DNA of 64,000 nucleotides from the NCBI GenBank assembly GCA_963971575.1, contig OZ020616.1:4918924-4982923 (forward strand), given 5' to 3'. Position 1 is the stretch's first letter. Each line of letters starts with the position of its first letter. A program made the translations under genes and the position numbers. Below, in pieces: positions 33,836 to 44,892 of this stretch. The notes under the pieces are model-generated. The model was not told the DNA's origin. It was given only the letters and a program-made list of their open reading frames with translations, and ran no database searches. Source of the stretch: Liopterus haemorrhoidalis. Its lineage: Eukaryota > Arthropoda > Insecta > Coleoptera > Dytiscidae.

Positions 33836-34949
33836 ATATATATTCTTTATTCCCCTAAGCCTTGCGGCGTTCAGGGTGCTAACATTTACAAAAAAAACAA
33901 AAATAAAATAAAATATAAAACAATCAATCCAAAAATACATAACAATAACATCCAATACAATTTACATTTTACAATCTTCTTTTTTTTTCTCTTTTCTTTC
34001 TTCTTTCCTTTACCCTTCCTGTTATCCTCCGCCAATCTCCATCCTTCTTGCCTCTAATTCTCTCGCCCACCTCTCCCCCCTTCCATCTTCGTGCAACAGG
34101 TCTATTGTGCTCCCCGACCATACTGTCATCTCTCTACACCTCTTCGCGAGATGCTCTATATCTTCCTCCTCCTCCCCGCACATCCTGCACATCTTATCCT
34201 CCTGTCTCCTCCAATATCTATTTCCTCTCTCTTCATTCCCGCACCTTAGTCTCGCAATCCTCCTAACTCTCCCTCCTGACCTCCCTCTTTCTCCCCTCAA
34301 GTAGCTTGGTACACCTATAGCTCTGACCTCCTTATATCTCCCTGCGCTCCTTGATTTGTCTATTCTGACAGTCCTTTCTTGCTCCCCCACTTCCTTATCC
34401 CTCCTCCACAACTCCTCAATCACGCTTATCCCATCTTTTCTTCTCCTTTCCACCTCTGTCGCATCCACTCCGCATCTCCAGTAATACTCTTTTCTCATCT
34501 CCCCCCATGCATACCATCTTCCTTTCTGTTCCTCTCTGGCTCTTTCTTCCCAGCATTCTCTCATTATTTTTTTGTCTATTTCTCTTCGTACTTAACCGCC
34601 CTCCTTCCTGTACCCACTTTCATCTTATCTCTTTTCAGTTCCTCTCGTACAATGTACCCTGGTGTCGTTCTATCTACCCCTAAGATCCATCTTAAATACC
34701 TCTCCTGTACTCGTTCTACCTTCTCCCATTCCTTCCATCCCCAAATTTACACCCCATATAGCAGGATGTTTTTCACCACGGCGTCAAACAACATCAATCT
34801 CCATCTAATATCGTCGCTAAACTTTCTCTCTCCTATACTCCACAGCTTCCCCATGACTATCCTTGCCTTCTTTACTCTTTCCCTTATGTGTAGTTCAGCC
34901 CCATTGTTCCTAGCTAGTATATAACCTAGGTATTTTATACTCTATTTTA
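33836..34949 (-). pseudogene. 5'-truncated LINE with 14-bp target duplication
   Basis: TACTCATACAACAT occurs at 33822-33835 and 34950-34963, exactly flanking the fragment. The minus strand reads YLGYILARNNGAELHIRERV, KLWSIGERKFSDDIRWRL, LYGV (stop) IWGWKEWEKVERVQERYLRW, LGVDRTTPGYIVREEL, then from about 34564 RECWEERAREEQKGRWYAW, IARLRCGNEERGNRYW and a CCHC-like CRMCGEEEEDIEHLAKRC. This is the thumb and C-terminal zinc knuckle of an R1/LOA-type LINE. The 3' end has an AATAAAG-like signal and a TA tail. Its GC and purine content differ sharply from the surroundings. Confidence 0.9.
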
Positions 34950-34963
34950 TACTCATACAACAT

Positions 34964-35956
34964 TAAACAACATAAAAAATGTTTTGATGAAAATTCTTCC
35001 GCCATTTTAAAATGCAAGGGTTTAAAATGAACCTAAAACAATAATTAGGTACTCAAGATACAGAGTTAAATCAAAACACAAAAGACGTCTGTTTAATTCA
35101 GCGAATAATTCTTGAATAGTGACTAGTTCGCATACTAATAATAAAAACGAAAAAACTTTCCGGTACACCTAATATATTTATTATTTCGAAGTCATATCAT
35201 CCTACGCTTATTATGGTTTTTATTATTTTACATTTAGTGGAAAATCGGGATATTATCCTGTCTAGAATTCTTTTGGAATGCTTCCATAGAGAGCCAAAGA
35301 CAGGATGTCCCGTAATATTTGGGACGATCGATCACCTGACATAAGACTCCATTTTCATATAAAATATATTATGAAAAACAAAATGCGATATATGTACGCA
35401 CAAAAGATATTTATTTGTGTGTGCTACAGACAGTGACATCTCAAGAATGATAAATTACCAACGTCAGCTTGAGGTCAAAAGTATATTAACAAAAAAAATT
35501 CAATGTGTAGATATCAATATAAAAATTTGAAATCAATTTTTTCCATGACTAGACAGAGTTCATTTGTTTACTTGTTCAATAAAAAAGTAGCTGAAAATTT
35601 AGTTACATAATCTCATCTCCATATATTCATATCTCTATTGGTACTGCCCAAACAAAACTTTCAGTTTTTGCTGACGAATTATGTGTTTAATACTTTCAAG
35701 TTATGCGGGTTTATTAAAACTTGACTAAGTTAAAATTACTGTTAAATGTATTTTATAGTTGTTTAAGATTATGCAAGAAAAGCATTTTTTGATATAGTTT
35801 TACAAAGGAGAAAACAAGGAATAAGAACAGCTTTATCACTACAAAGTCTTTCTAAATTCAGTAATTTAAATTGTGTTTTCATCACTGACAAAAACGGTTT
35901 TTTGTTACATTTTGTTGAAGTTTCACCTACTGTTTGAAAGATATTATGTTATTATG
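34964..35956. other. Unassigned stretch
   Basis: No gene or element recognised over about 1 kb. Confidence 0.5.
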
Positions 35957-35959
35957 TTA

Positions 35960-36526
35960 TAGACCGGGAGCTCATGACAGTTTTTGGTCTCCAATTTCAT
36001 ACAGCATGCCTTTTGGAGGAGAGAATATTTACCCTGTAACAACAAAAAAGGAATGGTACTAAACCCCTGCACGCTTTCCGGTCATAGGGAAAATTGCATT
36101 TCCACTTAAACACAATTTTTTTGTGCTTTTCTCTGGTTAATATTGCTTGCCCTTTTGTCAAAAGAAAGTTATAACAAATTTAAAGTCTTTTAAATATATG
36201 CATGCGATTCGGAGGGTCCCAAAGGGCTCAAACGGTCATGTGATCTTGTAATAAAAAATATGATTTTCCGCGTTTTCATACAGCATGCCTATAATTAAAA
36301 GACTTTAAATTTGTTATAACTTTCTTTTGACAGAAGGGCAAGCAATATTAAGCCAGAGAAAAACACAAAAATTTTGTGCAAGTGGAAATGCAATTTTCCC
36401 TTTGACCGGAAAGCGTGCAGGGATTTAGTACCATCCCTTTTTTGTTGTCACAGGGTAAATATTCTCTCCTCCAAAAGGCATGCTGTATGAAATCGGAGAC
36501 CAAAAATGTCATGAGCTCCCGGTCTA
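35960..36526. mobile_element. Foldback 1, 567 bp, TTA duplication
   Basis: Two arms of about 235 bp (35960-36200 and 36290-36526) are near-perfect inverse copies beginning TAGACCGGGAGCTCATGACA, with a spacer of about 90 bp. TTA flanks both sides (35957-35959, 36527-36529), which fits the 3-bp TWA target of PIF/Harbinger elements. No coding sequence. A one-armed copy is at 17909. Confidence 0.85.
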
Positions 36527-36640
36527 TTAAGCTGGGTCCAAATTGACGAATCTATCCTGTAATGTATCGCGTAAGGTAACATACAAAAAATCTTGAAAAA
36601 GCTAAACTGCTGGAAAACATGTCGAAAACTAACACTGATA

Positions 36641-36763
36641 TACTAGCGTCGGCGAATCAACGCAGTTACGTCACACGACGTAACAAACAATTGCATTGTT
36701 CCAAACAATACAGTCGTTTGTTACGTATTGTGACGTAACTGCGTTGATTCGCCGACGCTAGTA
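36641..36763. mobile_element. Palindromic MITE, copy 1 (123 bp)
   Basis: TACTAGCGTCGGCGAATCAA reads identically inward from both ends, and the palindrome continues through CGCAGTTACGTCACA almost to the centre (near ATTGTTTG...CAAACAAT). Terminal TA may be the duplication. The sequence could fold into a long hairpin. Confidence 0.85.
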
Positions 36764-37227
36764 TAAATACACTATTTGTGACATGGCAATTTTTGGGTAT
36801 TTCTGATGTACTATGATACGCTGAAAACAAATCTGAAAAGTGAATTTTTCTATCACCCATAGATTGCTCTGTAACAGGCAAATTTATATTTTGCAATATG
36901 CAACATTTTCATATTGCGTCAATTCACGACATGTATCTGCGGTGACGGTACACAAGTGGTTAAGATCAGTTTATTCTTGTTTATCAGGTCTAAAATTATG
37001 CTTCAAAATAGTTTGTATCCATTAGTAAACTACAGGTATTCGAATCTGTTGCATTTTCTATGTCGTGACTCGAGACTGGTTACTTTTTGAGTTCTAAGTA
37101 ATTCACTAAACAGAAGGAGGGGCCACTACGTCAGACACTAACTCTTGGACTAAAAAACGTTAGAAGCAAACCACTGGTCGATCCAAAAAACATATTTTTC
37201 CCACCTTTACCTATTAAATTGGGCTAA
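36764..37227. other. Unassigned gap
   Basis: Nothing recognised. Confidence 0.5.
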
Positions 37228-37680
37228 ATGAAGAATTGTGTTAAAGAAATGGATCGAAACGGAACAGGGTTTTTGTATCTAAAACAAAAATTTCCGAGAA
37301 TTAGTGAAGCAAAAATTAAAGAGGGCATATTTGTGGGACCACAAATAAGAGAAATAATGAAAGATGTTGTATTTGACAGTATGCTAAATGGAGCTGAAAT
37401 AAGAGCTTGGAGAGCTTTTAAAACAGTTGTTTCAAATTTTCTTGGAAATTTGAGAGCTGAAAATTACAGAGATATCGTGAATGAACTACTTGATGCCTAC
37501 AAAGAAATGGGATGTAGGATGTCTTCAAAAATTCACTTTCTGGACTTTTATTCCCAGAAGATCTGGATGCAGTAAGTGATGAACATGGTAAACGGTTCCA
37601 CCAAGACATTTCCGCCATTGTAAAGCGATATCAGCATAAATGGAATCCAAATTTGCTTGCTGATTACTGCTAGATATTAA
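37228..37680 (+). pseudogene. Relic of a conserved arthropod ORF family of unknown function
   Basis: The frame reads YLKQKFPRISEAKIKEGIF, VGPQIREIMKDVVFDSML, RAWRAFKTVVSNFLGNLR, ENYRDIVNELLDAYKEMG and SKIHFLDF. After a one-base shift it continues as DLDAVSDEHGKRFHQDISA and KWNPNLLADYC. I recognise this series from many copies in arthropod genomes but know no function; its multicopy nature suggests a mobile-element origin. Start and end are uncertain and a stop follows ADYC. Confidence 0.65.
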
Positions 37681-37730
37681 TAAGGTATGCCTCAGAAATA
37701 AAATATCGACGTAAAACATCAAAATGCACA

Positions 37731-38406
37731 AAAACGGCTCTTGTTGATTAGTGTAACGGAATGCTAAAAAAATTAAAGCTAGGCACTCCAAAATCCGTAT
37801 ACAATATCGTTTTAGGTGACGAAACTTGGATTTATTCACATGAACCGGAAACTAAACAACAGTCCACTGTTTGGGTCTTCCAACATGAACCGAAACCCAC
37901 AAAAGTTGTTCGTTCACGAAGCACTTGAGAAAATGATCGCTTGTTTCTTCGGTTGTACTGGACATGTCGCAACCATTCCTTTAGAGGATCGGAGAACAGT
38001 TAATGTTCAAAATCAGGAAAAACAACCAAAAACGTCTCATCATTCTTCATCATGACAATGCAAGCTCCCACACAGCATGTCAAATAATTGATTACTTGAA
38101 GGAGAAAAACATCGAATTAATATCTCATTGCCCGATTCACCCGATTTATCCCCAAACGACTTTTTTTTATTCCCCAATGTCAAACAAAAAATGCGTGGAC
38201 AGCGATTTTCATTACCTCAAGATACTGTGAAGCCTTTGAAAACCATGTTTTTGAGATACCAACTTCAGAATGGAAAAAATGTTTCGAGAATTGGTTTGAA
38301 CGCATTCAAAAGTATATAAATCTTAAAGGCGAATATTTTGAAAAACAATAAAACAGTTTGTTCAAAAAAAAAAGTTTTTGTAAAACCTTAACAGGTAGCT
38401 CTCGTA
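37731..38406 (+). pseudogene. Mariner A, 3' half
   Basis: It starts mid-gene at KTALVD and reads GDETWIYSHEPETKQQS (first aspartate). It then passes through the undisturbed CTTTAGAG site used by the hAT at 25.9 kb, LHHDNASSHTA (second), SPDLSPNDFFLFPNV (third) and NGKNVSRIGLNAFKS, to the 3' end near 38406. Several frameshifts and small deletions. Confidence 0.9.
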
Positions 38407-38494
38407 AAACTGCAATTTCTCTATCTTGTTAAACAAATAACTATTCTATGTAAAAAGCATTTATTAGATTTCTACGAAACTGCAAGAGAGAGAG

Positions 38495-38735
38495 AAAAAA
38501 AAAAAAAACAGAAAAAGTGACATCATTTTTATTTTTCAACAAATTAATTGCACAAGGAATTTTTAATGATAAGCGTTCAAAATTAAATGTAAAATGATAA
38601 ACAAAAGACATAGTTTTAATTATTTAAATAAAATGAAATGAGTCTATTTTTTTCTCGAAAAATATACCCATGAAAAAATATACCCATCTACCTAATAGGA
38701 TATTATTAATTGTAGAAAGAACTTTTATGGTATGT
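38495..38735. repeat. Flank shared with 29343-29575 (inverted)
   Basis: GTGACATCATTTTTATTTTT onward to the mariner D end matches the inverse of the flank at 29.3-29.6 kb with small indels. An A run and GAGA repeat (about 38485-38512) mark the outer edge. Confidence 0.75.
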
Positions 38736-38736
38736 A

Positions 38737-39482
38737 CGAGGGATGTTTCCTAAATTCTGGGAATTGTGCTATAATTAAATTACGCAGAACTTATAGGCAA
38801 TGTTATTGGTGCCAGACAAGTCTTGACATGTTTATGCAATTATCTAGTGCAATATTGTTCAGTCTGATTTAGGTGTTCGACTGATATAGACGCGTTTTCA
38901 TAGCACTGTTTTTGTAACCATGGAAGACGCAGCAAAATCTCAATGAGCAATAATTTTCTTTTTGTGGAAAGGAGGTCTGAAAACATCAGAAATTATTCAG
39001 CGTCTGCAAGGAGTATTTGGTGAGTCTGCAGAATCCAAAAGTACTGTTTATCGGTGGATCGATCGTTTTAAAACCGGTAGAACATCACTAGAAGACGATC
39101 CACACAGTGGGCGTCCAAGCACGTCGGTAATTGAAAGAAACATTACTGCCGTCGAAGACCTACTGAAAGAGGACAGGCGAATGACTATTCGTCAAATTAG
39201 TGTGCGCCTAGGGATAGGTACACGACAAGTTCATGACATCTTGCATGATTGTTTGGGCGTTAGCAAGGTTTCGTCGCGTTGGGTGCCAAGGCTGTTGGGA
39301 CCAGAACATAAACTCAATTTCAAAGTTCTTTGAGGACGGCTTAAAAAAATTAGTTTATCGTTGGGATAAATGTATTCAGTTAAATCGAGATTATGTTGAA
39401 AAACTACATTATAATATTGACGAAAATTAACAAAATAATAAAAATTATAACTAAATTCACAGAACTTTGGAAACATCCCTCG
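38737..39482 (+). mobile_element. Mariner D deletion derivative, copy 2 (746 bp)
   Basis: Same length and same internal deletion as the copy at 28595, in opposite orientation, with TA on both sides. The ATG at 38920 is followed by a stop at codon 9; the frame then reads KTSEIIQRLQGVFGESAESK, MTIRQISVRLGIG and RWVPRLLGPEHK. The C-terminal FFEDGLKKLVYRWDKCIQLN lies in another frame. Confidence 0.9.
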
Positions 39483-40014
39483 TATATTAACTGTTCCGTA
39501 TTTCAGGTGTCTTTTAAGGTTTAGAAACCAATTCCATTAATCCTGAACTAAACTATTTACTTAAAATAATGTTTAGAGACCCGACTATTTCTCTAATTCA
39601 CCTGTGTGTTCCAATACAATATTTCACGTAACCATCGTAAGGTTAGAATCGTGCATTGCTTGTTCCAACCCGCTATTGTGGAAGAAGGACGAAGGACAAA
39701 TGAATGTAAGTAAAGCAACCGTATTGATGTGGTAACGTGTAAAGGATTATACCAGGATATATGTTTGTGTACGCACATACGTTGAGATTTGTAAGGCTTG
39801 CTTACATCTACGATTCAAAGGATTATTATCGTACGAATAAATGAGGTTTTAAGAAAATTCTACTTCAAACACTTTTAAGTATAAAGTGAGAAATGTAAAG
39901 ATAAAAATTAAGAACTTTTAACAAATTTTAACTTGAAGTCAAAAAATAATATCGCAACCAATAAAATACTTTTTGTACTGTTTACAAAAGTATGTAAGTT
40001 CTAAGAATAGTCCT
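39483..40014. other. Unassigned gap
   Basis: Nothing recognised. Confidence 0.5.
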
Positions 40015-40064
40015 TTTTCTCAATGTCAAACAAAAAATGCGTAGACAGCGATTTTCATCACCAC
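40015..40064 (+). pseudogene. 50-bp mariner A scrap
   Basis: LNVKQKMRRQRFSSPH corresponds to the C-terminal NVKQKMRGQRFSLPQ of other mariner A copies. It ends at the junction with mariner F. Confidence 0.75.
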
Positions 40065-40065
40065 A

Positions 40066-41812
40066 TGTTATCGGTATTCATATCATCCAGTTTAGGCCAC
40101 AAGAAGTTGCTTATCATCGATCTGTAGCGCTGGCCGTTGACGGTTATGGCAATGCCAGTTTCGTTTTGGAAGAAGTACGGACCGATGATTCCACCAGACC
40201 AAAATCCACACCAAACAGTGACTTTCTCGGGATGCATTTGGTACTGGTGTATCTCGTGTGTATTGTTATCACCCCAAATCCGACAATTTTTCTTGTTCAC
40301 ATATCCATTCATCCAAAACTGGGCCTCGTCACTAAAGGTGACTTTTTTGGCGAAATTTGGGTCAACTTGCAACTGCTCCAGAGCCCAATCAGCGAATTCG
40401 AGGTCTGTTCAAAAAGTATCGCAAATTTTGAATTTCCGCGGGTTACGTATATTCGATTTTCCATTTTTTGTGGCGTTATGTTGGTACTCATGTCTCTCAC
40501 TTATGCCGACAATTTTGAATTTTCAGTTAATTTTTGACAGTTGCTTTGCTTGCACGTATTTTGGCTCGTCTTAGATTTTTCCCTATACTAAAAAATGGAT
40601 CAAAGAATCTGTATCAAATTTTGTGTGAAAAACAAAATTAACTGCGCGGACGCATTCCGAATGTTGACTGTGGCATATGGTGAAGCTACCTTGGACCGAA
40701 GCAACGTTTATCGGTGGTACAAAATGTTCTCAGAGGGCCGAGAAGATATGAACGACGAAGAGCGTGCCGGACGCCCGAGCACGTCAACAACAGACGAAAA
40801 CATTGATGAAGTGAAGAAAATAGTATTGGCCGATCGTCGAATCACCGTTAGAGAAGTTGCTGAGGACCTAAACATATCGATTGGCTCGTGCAATTCGATT
40901 TGTACCAATGATTTGGGCATGAGACGGGTCGCCCCTGCCCACACATCGTTGCTTGTGCGCGAATTTTTGTCCAAAAACAACACATTAATAATGCCGCAGC
41001 CACCGTATTCCCCAGATCTGGCCCCCTGAGACTTTTTCTTGTTCCCGAAACTGAAGAGGCCCATGAAAGGACGACGCTACGCTATGAGTGAGGAGATAAA
41101 AGACGGCATCGAAGGAGGAGTTGAACAAGATCACAAAAAATGATTTTTTCAAGTGCTTCGAGGATTGGAAAAAACGTTGGCACAAGTGTATAATATCTGG
41201 TTGGGATTACTTTGAAGGAGACAAAATAGATATTCATGAATAAATAAATAATTTTTGAAAAAACACAAAATTCGCCATACTTTTTGAACAGACCACGTAC
41301 ACGGCGTTGTCTATGGTCATCTACCTTAAGTTTCTGGGTTAGTTGGATTTTATACGGGTGCAGACCAAAGTCCCGACGCAAAATTCGCCAAGTTGAAGTC
41401 ACAGAAAGGCCAAGCTTTTGTGAACGACGAGAAATTGACTGTCTTGGGTTTTCCCGTACACTCTCACGCACAGCAGCGATGTTCTAAGCAGATCTTGCGT
41501 TTCGGTGACGTACTGGTGTTGGGTGATTATTTACCGAACCGGTTGATTCGAATTTGGCCAACAAACGTCGAATAGTCGACTCGGCAGGACTGTTGTGGCG
41601 AGGATAAAAATCACGTATTGCTCGGAACGTTTCTCGAACGGAGCAGTAACTTTGATAATAAAATTTGATGATTTGCACACGTTGTTCAATGCTATTACCT
41701 GCCATGGTGATTTGCCGTACACTACTAAACAATTAACAACAAATTTGACAGATGTCACTTTAACAACATGGCGGCTATAATCTAACAAATTTTGAGCGTT
41801 CCTGTTGAAATA
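40066..41812 (-). mobile_element. Mariner F (Tc1/mariner-type), split by mariner G
   Basis: The minus strand from about 41702 reads MAGNSIEQRVQIIKFYYQSY, FYPRHNSPAESTIRRLLAKF, then MRESVRENPRQSISRRSQKL, TSTWRILRRDFGLHPYKIQL and VDDHRQRRV. After the insertion it resumes with ALEQLQVDPNFAKKVTFSDE (first catalytic residue), GYVNKKNCRIWGDNN, VTVWCGFWSGGIIGPYFFQ and FLWPKLDDMNTDNMW, where it is cut. Two catalytic residues are lost with the C-terminus. It has an N-terminal two-helix DNA-binding domain. The right boundary is approximate. Confidence 0.85.
40402..41294 (+). mobile_element. Mariner G deletion derivative inside mariner F
   Basis: Ends are GGTCTGTTCAAAAAGTAT in inverse orientation. The frame from 40595 reads MDQRICIKFCVKNKINCADA, YGEATLDRSNVYRWYKMF, GRPSTSTTDENIDEVKK and VREVAEDLNISIGSCNSI. 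It then jumps directly into AHTSLLVREFLSKNNT and PPYSPDLAP, where a stop replaces the codon before DFFLFP. The deletion removed the first two aspartates. Homology to mariner F on both sides proves the nesting; its exact TA is obscured. Confidence 0.9.
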
Positions 41813-42600
41813 CCCTTTATTAATGGCAAAACTAGATACTAGATATAATCTTTGAAACATGTAAAAAAGCTCTCTGTATATTCATAGGACTTCTTATAAA
41901 AGGCCTTTAGTGGTAGTGTAAATCATTTTAGTTAAGCCGGTTTAGTGAGTCCATGTAATTTTCATTTTAAAGCTGTGGTAGCACGTTTTATACGATTCCT
42001 CATAATTGGATTAGTCCAACAATTAAAGGCTATTAAAAAGTTATACGCGAAAAACAAATTAAATTCAGAACATCAAAGTTGTATGCGGCAAAACTAGATG
42101 GCGGGATTTTATTGGTGATGTGGCAACTAATAAGTGGGAAAATTGGAAACCATAAAATGTATTGATAAATGTGACAGAAAATATTAATGTTTCTAAACAT
42201 CAAAGGGTAAAGCAAATTCCAATATTTTATTATTTATCTCAATTCAAACTTTAATTTCAACAATTTATAGACTTTAAGAATTATATGCATTAAGAAAACC
42301 GTGTGAATAACGAAAGAATTAAAGAAAGATTTTGGATCACAAACTAGTCGTTTGAATGAAGATATATTTCGAAAGGTGCAGAGGTCGCGAACCATTATTA
42401 AAAAATCAGTTGTGGCCACCACAGGACCGACCGCCATCATAAAGTTCTTGTATAAAATAATGTATTTATTTAGCAGCAGAGTAGAAATAACTTGGCCTAA
42501 TATTTTCTAACAGAGATATTATTTATCATGACCATGGAAACGTTACATATAAGTGTGAAAAAATTAAGAAATTTTAAAAAAATTTACAAAAATTATTCGA
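41813..42600. other. Unassigned stretch
   Basis: Nothing recognised. The edge near 42600 may belong to element Y. Confidence 0.5.
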
Positions 42601-43030
42601 AATTTTTCGTTTTAACAAAAAACGTCTCAAATAAAAGTTATTAATTATTGCTTTTATAGCAACTTTGGTTCAATAATTTTTTTCAAAATATTTTTCTGTT
42701 GTGAAATATTCACAAAAATCTTAAAATCGACACGAGTAAACTCCCATTTTTAGTCAACCGATTTTTACCAAAAGTTGATCAACTCGTGCCATTGATGGCA
42801 AAAGCTTAAATATGAAGTTTCATAAAAATCCTTTCAGCCCAATTTGCTCTGCATATGTACACAGACGGACAGACGGACAGACAGACAGACGGACAGACAG
42901 ACAGACGGGCAGACAGACAGACCGACAGACATCATGCTAAAAATAGTCAAAACGTTATGTAGGGACCTCAATTCGTGGAGATCCATCGAAATCTCGAAAT
43001 GTCAAAATCGGTATGATCATGTTGGCGGTC
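42601..43030 (-). mobile_element. GTCT-repeat element Y, copy 3 (longest)
   Basis: In inverse orientation it holds the block CACGAATTGAGGTCCCTACA, a GTCT/GTCC microsatellite (about 42860-42930), GAGCAAATTGGGCTGAAAGG and the segment shared with copy 2 to about 42640. It abuts GACA copy 8 at 43034. Confidence 0.75.
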
Positions 43031-43033
43031 AAA

Positions 43034-43350
43034 ATTGATGTGAAGTGCGAATTTTCACACATTGAAGGGTTTCGCAGGTATATAATAAGTGAAGGTGGCA
43101 TGCTGAGTGTGTAAGACAAATTTTGCTTTGTAGTAATCTCGGCAAAATGAACGATATTTTTAAAATAATTTATCGTCTGTTTCAATCGAAAGCAAATTTT
43201 ATGTTTTTTTTTAATTTTAATTCGAATGCCTAATACCATTATTTAGGTTTCTAAATATGTGCAGTATTTTTATTATATAGTAAGGTTCATTAAGATTTTG
43301 AAAATTGCCTATGGCTTCCATTGGTTGTTTTAAGTCATATGCTCCGCCCT
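43034..43350 (+). mobile_element. GACA element, copy 8, 5' part, mosaic of types A and B
   Basis: It begins as type A (GCATGCTGAGTGTGTAAGAC, GGCAAAATGAACGATATTTT) and switches near 43190 to type B (TTCGAATGCCTAATACCATT, TTTCTAAATATGTGCAGTAT). It ends at the junction with mariner A. Confidence 0.7.
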
Positions 43351-43927
43351 TACACCAATCGACACGAGCCCTTTTTGAGCTTCGGTCAAATTATGCGGAA
43401 TCCATCGGGAACAGATTTTTTTCACAGCTAAATGTTCATGCTAAATCGAATGTATTGCAGTCTACGATATGCCAAAGGATGCCTCTATCTCACGGTTAGT
43501 CACATGCCGATCTTCTTCAATCAAGTTGCACACAGCATCGATGTTTTTTTGAATCACAACCGATATTGGTCGACCTTCACGAGATTCTTCACTGACGGAT
43601 GCACGACCACGACGAAATTCTGCAAACCAATTGTAAACAGTCTTTTCTGGTGGTGCTTCATTACCAAAAGTTGAACGAAGCGAATCTATGCATTGTTGTT
43701 GTGTTAGGCCTTTACTAAAATCGTAAAAAATCCTCCAACGAAGACCTTCACGAGTAATATCCATTTTTTCACAAACACGCACTGTCAACAAACAACTCGG
43801 CCAATTTATAAGCTGCTTCTAATTTCACAATAACAAATGTAAAATTTTAAAAATATAGTAATGACACATTTCAATATTGCCATCTAGTGGTCGTTTGTAA
43901 AAACATAGTTGCTTTGATCTATAGAAA
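43351..43927 (-). pseudogene. Mariner A, 5' half
   Basis: The minus-strand frame from 43764 reads MDITREGLRWRIFYDFSKGL, QQQCIDSLRSTFGNEAPPEK, TVYNWFAEFRRGRASVSEES and HVTNREIEASFGIS, both DNA-binding subdomains, before a stop. The element's 5' end (GTTTTTACAAACGACCACTAG) lies near 43900. The catalytic domain is cut away. Confidence 0.9.
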
Positions 43928-44640
43928 GCAATTAATTATATTAACTTATAAATAAATACCTTTATCAGTAGATTAAAATATCCGGACTAAATCTCAGTAA
44001 ATATAATTTGTAGGTAGAAAGAGGCGGTAAAGGAAACAATGCGAAGAATGTAAGAAGGAATATGCAGAGAATTAAAATGTCTGAGAATGAGATTAAAATG
44101 TAAGGTATAGTATAATAGAAATTAAGAGGAATTAGTTAACAAAATTTCATGTACATTTGTAACAATCCCTGTTTTGTATTGAATTACCGCTATGAACAAT
44201 ATGGATGTTGCAACTACATGTAAAACAGATAAGTTGAAGGGGTTGCATACCTTACTAAATTAAAGTTAGGAATGTTGCACTTCGCATATTAAACCACAGG
44301 ATGAGTTAATAACTTGGTCAAAGCTGCAGTACATATAATCCATTTCATAAGCAAATGACAAACTCCATGTTTTGTTTATTTTAACCACTTTTAAAACAAT
44401 ATTAAATGGTACACAATAGTGTACGTGTCAAAGGAATATTGAATTCTCCGATTCTTTGCAATATTACTATTTGTTTACAAAATTTATAATAATTTAATTA
44501 GTTTTTTAATTGCGGAAATAGATTCTGATAAGGATGATAAACTAACTGGGTATAGATATTGGACTTTGCACTTTATACCTATTATTCCTAGACGATCAGG
44601 TCTTCATAGTCGAAGATGAAGATGAGGAATATAAAAAAAT
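43928..44640. other. Unassigned stretch
   Basis: Nothing recognised. Confidence 0.5.
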
Positions 44641-44700
44641 TATGTAAAGTTTCACATATTTCAGGATTTTGTATGTATTTAATAAGTGTAAGAAGCCAAC
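44641..44700 (+). mobile_element. GACA-type 5' terminus relic
   Basis: GTTTCACATATTTCAGGATT, TTGTATGTATTTAATAAG and TGTAAGAAGCCAACAGAAT match the relic at 9733-9800 better than the main GACA copies. Confidence 0.5.
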
Positions 44701-44892
44701 AGAATTGTTGGATATTTGCGCTAAACTAGTGCTGCCATCTGGCAACTGACGCTTCTATCGTAAAGTTTGACATTTTCGGCGGTATACGTACTCAGAAAGT
44801 TTGAAGTACGAGCGCTATTTGTGTTGCTTACAGTAACTTGAAAAAATTCATCTCGGCTAAAAATTGAATTAAATCGTGAACATTTTTTCCCA

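Noticed and set aside
34022..34924. Long plus-strand open frames around 34022-34924
   Set aside because: They are antisense shadows of the minus-strand LINE, whose motifs are unambiguous.
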